From: Pseudodonghicola flavimaris
Lineage (GTDB): Bacteria > Pseudomonadota > Alphaproteobacteria > Rhodobacterales > Rhodobacteraceae
NCBI RefSeq assembly: GCF_030164425.1
Contig: NZ_JASNJD010000012.1
Span: 62,001 to 126,000, forward strand
Reading direction: 5' to 3'
DNA: 64,000 nt
This document shows positions 37,501 through 45,489 of this stretch, piece after piece (the stretch's first letter is position 1; the number at the start of each line of letters is the position of its first letter). A model generated the notes under the pieces. The model was not told the DNA's origin. It made no database searches and worked only from the letters and a program-made list of their open reading frames with translations. The position numbers were made by a program, and so were the translations under genes.

Positions 37501-38103
37501 GGTGGTATCACCGCCTATGAGATGGCCCGACAGCTGGAAGACGCCGGCGAAGAGGTGGCGTTGCTGGTCATGCTCGACACCCCGCTGCCGCTGCGCCCGG
37601 AGCTGAGCGCCCAGGACAAGGCGCTGATCAAGCTGCAGGAAATCCGCCGCAAGGGGGCCGGATATCTGAGCGAATGGGCCGGCAACCGGATCCGCTGGGA
37701 ACTGCAGAAACGTCGCGGGGCCCCGGCGCTGGTCAGCACCGGCACCAGCTTCAACAACGAGAAGATCGAGGCTGCCTTCCGCGACTCGCTGGCCGCCTAT
37801 GAGCTGAAACCCTGGAACGGGCCGATGGTGCTGTTCCGCCCGCCGCTGGACCGGCACTGGAAGGTCTCGGGCGGCAATTGGGTGAGTGCGGCGCGCGAAT
37901 ATGTCTTCGAGGACAACCAATGGACCGCGCATGTGCCACGCACCCGGGTGGTCGAGGTGCCGGGGGATCACGATTCCATGGTTCTGGTCCCGAATGTCAG
38001 CGTGCTGGCGGAAAAGATGAAGGGCTTCATCGACCGGGCCGAGGCCGGGGTGCCTCCCGACAGCCCGGAGCTGGCCGGCACCCTGCGCGAAGCGGCGGAG
38101 TAA
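31594..38103 (+). CDS. monomodular type I polyketide synthase, KS-AT-KR-DH-ACP-TE
   Basis: A 2169-residue PKS. Ketosynthase at residues about 12-430 with Cys184 (TACSTS), His320 (ECHGTGTYLGDP) and His360 (NIGHLDTAAG). Acyltransferase about 530-850 with Ser634 in GHSMGE. Ketoreductase about 1165-1390 (TYLITGGFGGIGLTLAAG; Ser and Tyr in FSSSS and DYVAANEYLNAF; IDD suggests B-type stereochemistry). A double-hotdog dehydratase-like domain follows, with His1427 (QHRTAAGDALLPG) and Asp1600 (HPGLLDLATG). ACP with Ser1817 (DLGGHSL) and a thioesterase with Ser1968 (GGFSGGG). All active residues look intact. It should reduce and release one ketide extension; whether it iterates is unknown. ATG 31594 is preferred over 31327. 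Confidence 0.93.
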   Translation: MASNEKHSSSGDIAIVGLSVRLPGAGSAPAFWQNLRNGTESIVRLSEEELLANGEDPALIADPNYVPAAAPLDDFAMFDPEFFGFSPKEAAILDPQHRKFLEVAWEAMEDAGHPPETLSEPIGVYAGCGMGSYFYFNICSNPGLVQDVGMFLLRHTGNDKDFLSTRVSHVFDLKGPSINLQTACSTSLVAVHYACRALRAGDCGMALAGGVTIELPQGRGYLYKENEILSPDGHCHAFDHRAQGTVFGSGAGVVALRRLEDAIADGDHIWAVIKGSAVNNDGAAKAGYLAPSVDGQSQAVALALKAAGVPADTIDYVECHGTGTYLGDPIEVSALTEAYRKETAETGFCLLGSVKTNIGHLDTAAGVAGLVKTALALKHGEIPPSLGYEAPNPAIDFDHSPFTVADRLTPWKSHKGPRRAGVNALGVGGTNAHAILEEAPEREASEESEFPFQILCLSGRTRAALDANSRALAAHLRANPDLPLADVAFTLKEGRRGFDKRRVLVAENAEEAARLLEEADPRKVFTHDRLGARPDLVFMFPGGGAQYAGMARDLYETEPVFADWMDRGLDHLEPKLDFDIRALWLPGDDAAQAEADAKLTQPSVQLPLIMIVEYALAQLWISWGARPSALVGHSMGENTAACLAGVMSFEDCIDLVLLRGRLFDTVPAGGMLSVSLPEAELRALIGDDLDIASVNAPRLCAVSGPQAALDRLSETLSAQEIDHQRVQIDIAAHSRMLDPILAEFGAFLRSIHLSPPTMKILSNRTGAPLSAEEATDPAYWVGQLRNTVRFDDCITALAAGQKPVFLEVGPGRALSSLAQMNDAVGPGQVISSLRHPQQEIADDAYFLSGIGRLWACGIEADWDQIWGEAKRQRLPLPTYAFQASRYFIEPGKPQVTVEGEVALSRVDDMARWGYRPAWRPRPADCEIDVDRDLGDAAKQTWLIFDEGAGLAAEVAQRLAGAGHVVTRVSPGDTYARLAEDHYLLPPEQGRFGYDSLLRDLAESGRSPDRIGHFWPVTQDESHRPGGSFYDRMLEQGFFSLMYLAQAIGGAELEQPLHITVFTNGAAQLDDEGLPYPEKALIAGPVGVIPHEMPGVTLASVDIALPAAAPKRRLAPIGGAAPRADLAPLASQALEELLAEPGQEVALRRGEKRYVRSWRPLALDQSGAPVWKTGGTYLITGGFGGIGLTLAAGLMRDHGANVILLARDPLPARDAWAAYLAGHAPSDRTARRIRALQDLEAIGTGAVMAIAADVCNIDRMRAAVAEAEERFGAITGLIHAAGQIDDGPVLAKTESGVAQVFAPKVTGLRVLDTLFPDGMLELMVLFSSSSTATAPAGQIDYVAANEYLNAFAQSRKAAATRVMAVGWGVWSQVGMAADAMAARDGAGKLSERVDCDQPLLRETGFDAAGNRLFVSTYDAQDDWVFDQHRTAAGDALLPGTGYIELAAEAMAAHGVAVPYEIRDLYFLRPLRVGNDQPRRAVLRLEADEASLNLTVHAALGAEEAAGYELNAQAQIVTRGDLAVPAPLDLSTIAARCGAPEVAGPDDCLHSPQEAHLRFGPRWQVLRRRAMGAGEGLATLSLPQQCRGDLARGYLMHPGLLDLATGWAIALAPGYDDTALWVPVSYRTIRVFAPLPGEIRSWMRLTPGTGADGFVSFDVTLTDPQGNVCVEVEGFQMTRTAGTLEFATAGTADARAADLGLVAATQDAPLSPEEQRLRHNITQGIRPEEGPEALTRALALGAPQVLVSSLDLAQLIRQAAQVSSAKPEEAQSFDRPDLDTDYVAPRTEVEKTLAGLFSSLLGVARVGVEDSFFDLGGHSLIAVRLFARISRLYNVEFPLSTLFEAPSVAALAGLIAARTGITGETAEGDEAPQTEIAPAFTHLVALHKGAGGSGPGHTPFFLVAGMFGNVLNLRHLALMLGRDRPVWGLQARGLIGGDEPHHRMEEAAADYIAELRQVQPQGPYLLGGFSGGGITAYEMARQLEDAGEEVALLVMLDTPLPLRPELSAQDKALIKLQEIRRKGAGYLSEWAGNRIRWELQKRRGAPALVSTGTSFNNEKIEAAFRDSLAAYELKPWNGPMVLFRPPLDRHWKVSGGNWVSAAREYVFEDNQWTAHVPRTRVVEVPGDHDSMVLVPNVSVLAEKMKGFIDRAEAGVPPDSPELAGTLREAAE

Positions 38104-38107
38104 GATC

Positions 38108-39115
38108 ATGAGCGAACCCACTGTCCTGACGATCCTGCTGAATTTCCGCACCCCGGATTTGACGCTGAAATCGGCCGAAGCCGCGCTGGCGGCGATGGAG
38201 GGGATGGCGGGCGAGATCGTCATCGTCGACAACGATTCCGGCGACGGCTCCTTCGCCCGTCTGACGGCGGAGGCCGCCGGGCGCGGCTGGACCCGGAACG
38301 ACCGGCTCAGGGTGGTCGCCTCCGATCGCAACGGGGGCTTCGGAGCCGGAATGAACTTCGGCATGCGGCAGGGGCTGAGCGACGGGCGGACCCCCGATTT
38401 CTACTACCTGCTGAATTCCGATGCCTTCCCCGAGGCCGGCACCATCCGCATCCTGCGCGATTTCCTGGCCGCCACGCCCAGCGCCGGCATGGCCGGCAGC
38501 TATGTCCACGGCACCGACGGTACACCGCATCACACCGCCTTCCGCTTCCCCTCGGTCGCCGGCGAGTTCGAGGGCGCGGTGCGCACCGGCCTGTTCACCC
38601 GACTGCTGAGGAATGCCGTCGTCGCCCTGCCGATCCCCGAGGGCGCGACCCGGGTCGACTGGACCGCCGGCGCCAGCCTGATGCTGAGGAGCGAGATGAT
38701 CCGGCAGATCGGCGGGTTCGACGAGACCTTCTTTCTCTACTACGAGGAAACCGATCTCTGCCTGCGGGCGTCTCGCGCAGGATGGGCCACCTGGTATGTG
38801 CCCGAAAGCCGGATCGCGCATCTGGGCTCAGCCTCGACCGGGATGAAGGCCTGGCGTCGTACGCCGGGCTACTGGTTCGACTCGCGCCGCTATTACTTCA
38901 CCAAGAATCACGGGCGTGCCTATGCCGCTGCGGCGACACTGGCGCGGGTCTCCGGGCAGATGCTCTGGGGGCTGCGGCGCCGGCTGCAGAACAAACCCCA
39001 GGCCGATCCCGATCACTTCCTGCGCGATCTGATCGTGCATGCCTTCGGGGCCCCGCCGCCACGGGCCGCCACCGTTTCCCCTGTTTCCGCCACCCTCGTC
39101 GAGGATAGCAAATGA
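38108..39115 (+). CDS. glycosyltransferase family 2 inside the assembly-line operon
   Basis: A 335-residue GT-A enzyme similar to rhamnosyltransferases. Motifs are ILLNFRTPDLTLKSAEAAL, IVIVDNDSGDGS, GGFGAGMNFGMRQGLS, YYLLNSDAFPEAG (DxD-like) and GGFDETFFLYYEETDLCLRA. It begins 4 bases after the PKS stop and its stop overlaps the NRPS start (ATGA at 39112), so it is translated with them. Position suggests that it glycosylates the PKS/NRPS product or adds the sugar to which that product is linked (inference). Confidence 0.9.
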   Translation: MSEPTVLTILLNFRTPDLTLKSAEAALAAMEGMAGEIVIVDNDSGDGSFARLTAEAAGRGWTRNDRLRVVASDRNGGFGAGMNFGMRQGLSDGRTPDFYYLLNSDAFPEAGTIRILRDFLAATPSAGMAGSYVHGTDGTPHHTAFRFPSVAGEFEGAVRTGLFTRLLRNAVVALPIPEGATRVDWTAGASLMLRSEMIRQIGGFDETFFLYYEETDLCLRASRAGWATWYVPESRIAHLGSASTGMKAWRRTPGYWFDSRRYYFTKNHGRAYAAAATLARVSGQMLWGLRRRLQNKPQADPDHFLRDLIVHAFGAPPPRAATVSPVSATLVEDSK

Positions 39116-42100
39116 CCCAGTTTTCCTGCGTACTTATTGGCAATGAATCCCTGTTGATCGGCTGCGGCGACGCGCTGCGCGACCGTGGCCACGACATCCG
39201 CGCGGTGGTATCGCGCGATCCCGACATCCGCGCCTGGGCCACCGGCCTGGGCCTGCCGGTGGAGAAGAAGATCGCCGCGCTAAGCGATCGGTTCGCCCCC
39301 GACGACATCGACTGGCTGTTTTCCATCGCCAACCTGAACGTGATCCCCGAGGCAGTGCTGGCGCTGCCCGCCCGCGGCGCGATCAACTTTCACGACGGGC
39401 CGCTGCCGCGCTACGCCGGGCTGAACGCCCCGGTCTGGGCGCTGATCGCCGGTGAGAGCGATTACGGCATCAGCTGGCACATGATCGAGGGTGGCATCGA
39501 CGAGGGCGATCTGTTGGCGCAGGAGCATTTTGCCATTGCCGCCGACGACACCGCCTTCAGTCTCAACTCCAAATGCTACGGCGCCGCGATGGACAGCTTC
39601 CCGCGGGTGATCGACCAGCTGGAAGCCGAGGCGCCCCAGCGACAGGCCCAGGACCTGAGCCAGCGCAGCTATTTCGCCCGCGATGCCCGCCCCGAGGCCG
39701 CCGCGCGGCTGAACTTTCACCGTCCCGCCGCCCAGCTTTCCGCGCTGGTGCGGGCGCTGGATTTCGGTGGCTACTGGAACCCGATCGGTTGCCCGAAGCT
39801 GGAGATCGCGGGCCAGGTGCTGCTGGTCGGCCAGGCCGAGACCGCCGGCGCCGCCCAGGGGCTGCCCGGCCACGTCATGGCGGTGGATGGGGAAAGCCTG
39901 ACCGTCGCCACCAGCGAGGGCGCCCTGAACCTGAGCCGTCTGACCACCCCCGAAGGCGGCGCCGTCACGCTGGCCGATCTGGTCCGGGCCGGTGAGACGC
40001 TGGCCTCCCCCACCGCCGAGCAGGCCGATAGTCTCGGCGCCGCGATCTCCGCCACCCTGCGGGCAGAGGCGCATTGGCGCCGCGCTCTCGGCACGCTGCA
40101 CCCGATGTCGATGCCGCTGGCCGGCGCCGGCACCGGCGCGCCCGACTGGGAAGCGCTGCGGATCGCCCTGCCCGACGGGCTGAGCGCGTCCCAGGCGGCG
40201 CTGGCGGCGCTGGCCTGGGGACTGAACGGCAGTGGCGAGGACTTCGGCGATATCGCCCTGACCACCCCTTCGGTGGTCGCCTCGGAACAGCTGGCGCCGG
40301 GCTATGTCTCTGGCTGGGTGCCGCTGAAAATCCGCGCCGGCGCCACGCTGTCGGAGACCGAGGCAGCGCTGGAGACCGCGCGGACCCAGAGCGTTGCCGG
40401 CGGTTTCGCCCGCGATCTGGTCGCCCGCGACCCGCAGATCACCTGGCACGGGACCCCGGCCATCGGGCTGGGTCTGAACGGTACCGGCCCGGTACCCGGC
40501 AGCCTTGCCACCGTCTCGCTGCGCGAGGATCGTGCCACGCTCTATATCGACCGGGCGCGGATCGGCGAGGAGGAAGCGGAACTGCTGGCCCGCCGGCTGG
40601 AGACCGCCTTTCAGACCGCGCTGGCGGCGGCGGCGGACAGCCTGCTTGGCGCGCTCGATATCTTGCCGGCCTCGGAACGGCGCAAGACGCTGGCGCAATG
40701 GAACGCGACAGCCCGCGACTTCGATCCGGAGCTGACCATCCACGCCGCGATCGAGGCGCAGGTCGCCCGTACCCCCGAGGCCACCGCGCTGGTGTTCGAG
40801 GATCAGGTGCTGAGCTATGCCACGCTCAACGCCCGCGCCAATGCGGTGGCGGCGCGGCTGAAGCAGATGGGCGTCGGCCCCGGCGATCCGGTGGGCATCT
40901 ACCTGCGCCGCAGCCCGGAACTGGTGATCGGCGCGCTCGGCATCCTCAAGGCCGGCGGCGCCTATGTGCCGCTCGACCCCGCCTATCCGGCCGACCGGAT
41001 CGCGCATTACATCAGCGACAGCCGCGCCGCGGTGATCGTCACCGATGGCGCCCAGCAGACGGAGCTGCCGAACTGCCCAGCCGAAATCCTGCAGGTCGAA
41101 ACGCTGGGCACCCAGGCGGAGAATGTCGACGGCGGTGCCGGCGGCGCCGATCTAGCCTATCTGATCTATACCTCCGGGTCCACTGGCCTGCCCAAGGGGG
41201 TGATGGTCGAACACCGCAACGTCTCGAACTTCTTCGCCGGCATGGATGACCGGATCGGCGTGCCGGAAAACGGCACCTGGTTCGCGGTGACCAGCCTCAG
41301 CTTCGACATCTCTGTCCTCGAGCTGTTCTGGACCCTGGCGCGCGGCTTCAAGCTGGTGCTCTCGGGCGACGAGAACCGCGCCGTGGTGTCGAAAGGCCCG
41401 CTGGCGGTCAGCGACCGCAAGATCGATTTCAACCTGATGTATTGGGGCAACGACGACGGCGCCGGTCCGAAGAAATACGAACTGCTGCTGGAAGGTGCCA
41501 AATTCGCCGATGCCAACGGGTTCAATGCGGTCTGGACGCCGGAGCGGCACTTTCACGCCTTCGGCGGCCCCTACCCGAACCCCGCCGTCACCGGCGCTGC
41601 CGTCGCGGCGGTGACCCGGAACATCGCCGTGCGCGCCGGCAGCTGCGTCGCGCCACTGCACCATCCGGCCCGGATCGCCGAGGAATGGGCGGTGATCGAC
41701 AACCTGACCAACGGGCGCGCCGCGCTTGGCATCGCCTCGGGCTGGCAGCCGGACGATTTCATCCTGCGCCCGGAGAACACGCCGCCCCACAACAAGCCGG
41801 CGATGTTCGCCACCATCGAAACCCTGCGCAAACTGTGGCGCGGCGAGGCGGTGGAGTTTCCCAAGGCCGATGGCAGCCCGCATGCGGTGATCACCCAGCC
41901 GCGCCCGGTGTCCAAGGAACTGCCGATCTGGGTCACCACCGCCGGCAACCCCGACACCTGGAAAGAGGCGGGCCAGATCGGGGCGAATGTGCTGACCCAC
42001 CTGCTGGGCCAGTCGATCGAGGAAGTCGCCGGCAAGATCCGCCTCTATCACGCCGCCCTGCGTGAGGCCGGCCACGATCCGGCCGATTTCACCGTGACGC

Positions 42101-43770
42101 TGATGCTGCACACCTATCTGGCCGACACCCGCGAAGAGGCCGCCGAAATCGCCCGCGGCCCGATGAAGGACTACCTCCGCTCCGCCGCCGGGCTGATCAA
42201 GCAATACGCCTGGGCCTTCCCCGCCTTCAAGAAACCCAAGGGGGTGAGCAACGCCTTCGACATGGATCTGGGCATGCTGGGCGAGGAGGAGCTGGAGGCG
42301 ATCCTCGATTTCGCCTTCGAGCGGTATTTCGAGGACTCGGGCCTCTTCGGCACCGTGGCCGACGGCCTGGCGCGGGTCGAACAGCTCAAGCGGATCGGCG
42401 TGGACGAGGTTGCCTGCCTGATCGACTACGGCATCGCCCCCGATCTGGTGCTGGAGGGGCTGACGCCGCTGGCGCAGGTGCTCAAGCGCGCCAATGCGCC
42501 CAGCGAACCCGAGGCGGACGATTTCTCGCTCGCCGCGCAGATCATCCGCCATAACGTCACCCATATGCAGTGCACCCCGTCGATGGCGCGGATGATCGCG
42601 ATGAACGACGAGGCGCGGCTGGCGCTCGGCCGGGTGAAACACCTGCTGGTCGGCGGCGAGGCGCTGCCCGGCGATCTGGTCGAAGACCTGCGCGAATGCA
42701 CCGGCGCCGCGATCCTGAACATGTACGGCCCGACCGAGACGACGATCTGGTCGACCTGCGAGGCCGTCGGCCCCGGGGTGCGCGGCACCGTCAATGTCGG
42801 CACGCCGATCGCCAATACCGGCGTCTACGTGCTGGATGCGGCGGGCCGGCCCGCCCCGATCGGGGTGCCCGGAGAGCTCTGCATCGGCGGCGCCGGGGTA
42901 ACCCGCGGCTATTGGGAGCGCGAGGAGCTGACGGCAGAGCGTTTCCCCGCCGATCCCTTCGCTGCAGAAATCGATCTGACCGGGCCGCAGCCGCTGCGCA
43001 TGTACCGCACCGGTGATCTGGTCCGCTGGCGGATGGACGGCAAGCTGGATTTCCTCGGCCGCACCGACCACCAGGTGAAGATCCGCGGCCAGCGCATCGA
43101 ACTGGGCGAGATCGAGGCGGCGCTGGCCGCCTGGCCCGGCGTCACCGCCGCGGTGGTCGTCGCCCGCGAGATGGCGCCCGGCGATCTCAGGCTGGTGGGC
43201 TATGTCACCGCCGACCGCGCTGTCGACGAGGCGGCGATACGCGCCGAACTGGCCCGCCACCTGACCGAGGTGATGGTGCCCGCCCATATCGTTACGCTGG
43301 AACGGTTCCCGCTGACCCCCAACAAGAAGATCGACCGCAAGGCGCTGCCGGCGCCGGCCCCGACCCGGGCACCGCGCCCGCGCGTCTCGGCACAAGCCCC
43401 GGGCAACGCCCCGGCAACGCCCGCCACCCAGCCCGCGGCCGGACCGCAGGCGCAGATCGCGGCGATCTGGGCGAAAATCCTCGGGCTCAACGCCGAGGAA
43501 ATCGGGGTAGAGGACAACTTCTTCGCGCTCGGCGGTCATTCGCTGCTGGCGGTGCAGGCGCATCGCGAGATCCGCACCACGCTGGAACGGCCCGATCTGT
43601 CGATCACCGATATCTTCCGCTTTCCCACCCTGGGCGGGCTGGCGGAGCATATCGGCGGTGGCACCGACACGCCCGAGCCGGAGACACCGGCGGCGGACGA
43701 ACCGGCCCGGGCCGAGACCATGTCGAAGCGCCGCGCCATGCGCGACCGGCGACGGATGCGCGCCGGATGA
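39112..43770 (+). CDS. NRPS: formyltransferase, headless condensation, adenylation with inserted luciferase-like monooxygenase, PCP
   Basis: A 1552-residue fusion. Residues 1 to about 300 match the methionyl-tRNA formyltransferase fold (AINFHDGPLPRYAGLNAPVW, HMIEGGIDEGDLLAQ). Residues about 310-535 resemble only the C-terminal lobe of a condensation domain; no HHxxxDG is present. The adenylation domain starts near 541 (A3: IYTSGSTGLPKG) and is interrupted after A4 by a luciferase-like FMN monooxygenase of the MupA/Atu3671 type (about 760-1120: FNLMYWGNDDG, AVWTPERHFHAFGG, GWQPDDF). It resumes with A5 (LNMYGPTETTIW), A7 (YRTGDLVRW), A8 and A10. The carrier motif FFALGGHSLLAV is near residue 1475. 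It should activate one amino acid and N-hydroxylate or oxidise it, possibly N-formylating it (inference). Confidence 0.93.
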   Translation: MTQFSCVLIGNESLLIGCGDALRDRGHDIRAVVSRDPDIRAWATGLGLPVEKKIAALSDRFAPDDIDWLFSIANLNVIPEAVLALPARGAINFHDGPLPRYAGLNAPVWALIAGESDYGISWHMIEGGIDEGDLLAQEHFAIAADDTAFSLNSKCYGAAMDSFPRVIDQLEAEAPQRQAQDLSQRSYFARDARPEAAARLNFHRPAAQLSALVRALDFGGYWNPIGCPKLEIAGQVLLVGQAETAGAAQGLPGHVMAVDGESLTVATSEGALNLSRLTTPEGGAVTLADLVRAGETLASPTAEQADSLGAAISATLRAEAHWRRALGTLHPMSMPLAGAGTGAPDWEALRIALPDGLSASQAALAALAWGLNGSGEDFGDIALTTPSVVASEQLAPGYVSGWVPLKIRAGATLSETEAALETARTQSVAGGFARDLVARDPQITWHGTPAIGLGLNGTGPVPGSLATVSLREDRATLYIDRARIGEEEAELLARRLETAFQTALAAAADSLLGALDILPASERRKTLAQWNATARDFDPELTIHAAIEAQVARTPEATALVFEDQVLSYATLNARANAVAARLKQMGVGPGDPVGIYLRRSPELVIGALGILKAGGAYVPLDPAYPADRIAHYISDSRAAVIVTDGAQQTELPNCPAEILQVETLGTQAENVDGGAGGADLAYLIYTSGSTGLPKGVMVEHRNVSNFFAGMDDRIGVPENGTWFAVTSLSFDISVLELFWTLARGFKLVLSGDENRAVVSKGPLAVSDRKIDFNLMYWGNDDGAGPKKYELLLEGAKFADANGFNAVWTPERHFHAFGGPYPNPAVTGAAVAAVTRNIAVRAGSCVAPLHHPARIAEEWAVIDNLTNGRAALGIASGWQPDDFILRPENTPPHNKPAMFATIETLRKLWRGEAVEFPKADGSPHAVITQPRPVSKELPIWVTTAGNPDTWKEAGQIGANVLTHLLGQSIEEVAGKIRLYHAALREAGHDPADFTVTLMLHTYLADTREEAAEIARGPMKDYLRSAAGLIKQYAWAFPAFKKPKGVSNAFDMDLGMLGEEELEAILDFAFERYFEDSGLFGTVADGLARVEQLKRIGVDEVACLIDYGIAPDLVLEGLTPLAQVLKRANAPSEPEADDFSLAAQIIRHNVTHMQCTPSMARMIAMNDEARLALGRVKHLLVGGEALPGDLVEDLRECTGAAILNMYGPTETTIWSTCEAVGPGVRGTVNVGTPIANTGVYVLDAAGRPAPIGVPGELCIGGAGVTRGYWEREELTAERFPADPFAAEIDLTGPQPLRMYRTGDLVRWRMDGKLDFLGRTDHQVKIRGQRIELGEIEAALAAWPGVTAAVVVAREMAPGDLRLVGYVTADRAVDEAAIRAELARHLTEVMVPAHIVTLERFPLTPNKKIDRKALPAPAPTRAPRPRVSAQAPGNAPATPATQPAAGPQAQIAAIWAKILGLNAEEIGVEDNFFALGGHSLLAVQAHREIRTTLERPDLSITDIFRFPTLGGLAEHIGGGTDTPEPETPAADEPARAETMSKRRAMRDRRRMRAG

Positions 43771-44468
43771 CCGCGGCGCGGCCCCTGCCGGCGCCTTCCC
43801 CGGCCCCCGATGCCGGGGCGCTGGTGCGGTCGCTGCTGCCGCGGGATGTGGCGGTGGCCGCGACCGATCCGCGGACACCCCAGCCCGCCCTCTGGCCCGA
43901 GGAGCGCGCCGGCCTGCCCCGCGCCCGCCCTGCCCGGCTGCGCGAATTCGCCGCCGGGCGCAGCGCCGCCCGTCACGCGTTGGCGCAGCTGGGCCTGCCG
44001 CCGGCGGCGATTGCCCACGGGATCGACCGGGCGCCAGTCTGGCCCGCCGGCGTGGTGGGCAGCATCAGCCACTGTTCCAACGCCTGTGTCGCGGTCCTGG
44101 CCCGTGCCGGCCGCCTCTCCGCGCTTGGCATCGATCTGGAGGAAGAAGTGGCGCTGCCGCTCGACCTGATCCCGGCAATCTGCACCCCGGCAGAGGCCGC
44201 CCGGCTCGCCCTCCTGCCCCCGGCGCGACGCGGCCTGATCGCCAAGGTGATCTTCTCCGCCAAGGAGGCCGCCTATAAGGCGCAATTCCCCCTGAGCGGA
44301 CGGCTGTTCGGCTTTCAGACACTGGAGGTCCGGCTGGAGCCGGAAACCGGCCGGTTCAGCGCCGATTTCCTGCAGGATATCCCGCCGTTTCGCAGCGGAA
44401 CCAGGCTGCAGGGGCATTTTGTCATCGGACAGGGCCTTATCGCGACGATCGTCACGCTTTCTGCGTGA
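43767..44468 (+). CDS. 4'-phosphopantetheinyl transferase (EntD/Sfp type)
   Basis: A 233-residue enzyme that puts the phosphopantetheine arm from CoA onto carrier domains. Diagnostic motifs are VVGSISHCSNACVAVLA, LGIDLEEEVALPL (metal-binding Asp/Glu) and IFSAKEAAYKAQFPLSG (the WxxKEA-type helix). Its ATG overlaps the NRPS stop (ATGA at 43767), tying it to the operon. It most likely primes the PKS ACP and the NRPS PCP. Confidence 0.95.
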   Translation: MTAARPLPAPSPAPDAGALVRSLLPRDVAVAATDPRTPQPALWPEERAGLPRARPARLREFAAGRSAARHALAQLGLPPAAIAHGIDRAPVWPAGVVGSISHCSNACVAVLARAGRLSALGIDLEEEVALPLDLIPAICTPAEAARLALLPPARRGLIAKVIFSAKEAAYKAQFPLSGRLFGFQTLEVRLEPETGRFSADFLQDIPPFRSGTRLQGHFVIGQGLIATIVTLSA

Positions 44469-44535
44469 AATCGCCGGTGCGCGTGCTTACATCGATGCTG
44501 CCGACGTGACCGACAACCCAAAGGCCCGCCGACCC

Positions 44536-45489
44536 ATGTTCCTTCGCTGGTTTCTGTTTTCCCTTCCCCTTCTTGCCCTCATCGCCGCGCTGGCCTGGTG
44601 GTTCTGGCCGCGCCCGAAGTTGCCCGATGCCGCGACGGTGGCGGCCGCCTATGCCACGCCGCTGCCGCCGCCGGCGCACCCCTTGCGGGTCTTTCATCTC
44701 GGCCACAGCCTCGTCGGACGCGACATGCCGGCGATGCTGGCGGAACTGGCCGGCGCCGGGCACCGCTATGAGCTGCAACTGGGCTGGGGCACCACGCTCA
44801 AGGCGCATTGGGAACCGGAAGAGACGATCAACGGTTTCGACGTCGAAAACGACACCCCCCGGTTCCGCCCCGCGAGAGAGGCGATCGGTTCGGGCGATTA
44901 CGATGCCGTCGTGCTGACCGAGATGGTCGAGCTGCGCGATGCCATCCGCTATTTCGACAGCCCGGTCTATCTGCGCAAATGGGCCGATCTGGCCCGCGCC
45001 GCCAATCCCGCCACACAGGTCTATCTCTATGAAAGCTGGCATCCTCTCGATACGGCGGAGGGCTGGCTGACCCGGCTCGACCGCGATCTGCCCGAGCTTT
45101 GGGAAGGCAGGCTGCTGCTGCCCGATCTGGCACGGGACGTTGGCGATCGGCCGATCCACCTGATCCCCGCCGGGCAGGTCCTGGCCCGCTTCGTGCGGCG
45201 GATCGAGGAACTCGACGGGCTGGACGACGTGCAGGACCGCAGCGATCTGTTTGCCCGCGCGCCCGACGGGACGCAGGATCAGATTCACCCCAGCGATCTG
45301 GGTAATTATCTGGTGGCGCTGACCCATTACGCCGTGCTTTACGGGCGATCACCGATCGGGCTGCCCTCGCAGCTGCACCGCGCCGATGGCAGCCCCGCCG
45401 ATGCGCCGACGCTGGACGTTGCCCGGCTGATGCAGGAAACCGTGTGGGAGGTCGTGACCTCCCTGCCCAAGACCGGAGTCGCCCGATGA
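44536..45489 (+). CDS. membrane-anchored SGNH/GDSL hydrolase-like protein
   Basis: A 317-residue protein with one N-terminal membrane segment (MFLRWFLFSLPLLALIAALA) and a periplasmic domain. VFHLGHSLVGRDMPAML holds the candidate catalytic Ser of block I, and DQIHPSDLGNYLVAL holds the block V Asp and His. SGNH domains in polysaccharide loci often add or remove acyl groups. It is 67 bases after the transferase gene and overlaps the following gene by ATGA. A role in acyl modification of the exported product is inferred. Confidence 0.65.
   Translation: MFLRWFLFSLPLLALIAALAWWFWPRPKLPDAATVAAAYATPLPPPAHPLRVFHLGHSLVGRDMPAMLAELAGAGHRYELQLGWGTTLKAHWEPEETINGFDVENDTPRFRPAREAIGSGDYDAVVLTEMVELRDAIRYFDSPVYLRKWADLARAANPATQVYLYESWHPLDTAEGWLTRLDRDLPELWEGRLLLPDLARDVGDRPIHLIPAGQVLARFVRRIEELDGLDDVQDRSDLFARAPDGTQDQIHPSDLGNYLVALTHYAVLYGRSPIGLPSQLHRADGSPADAPTLDVARLMQETVWEVVTSLPKTGVAR

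Noticed and set aside
39112-43770. Siderophore NRPS
   Set aside because: No TonB receptor, iron reductase or siderophore exporter is in the window, and one adenylation domain alone would not make a typical siderophore. It cannot be excluded from sequence alone.
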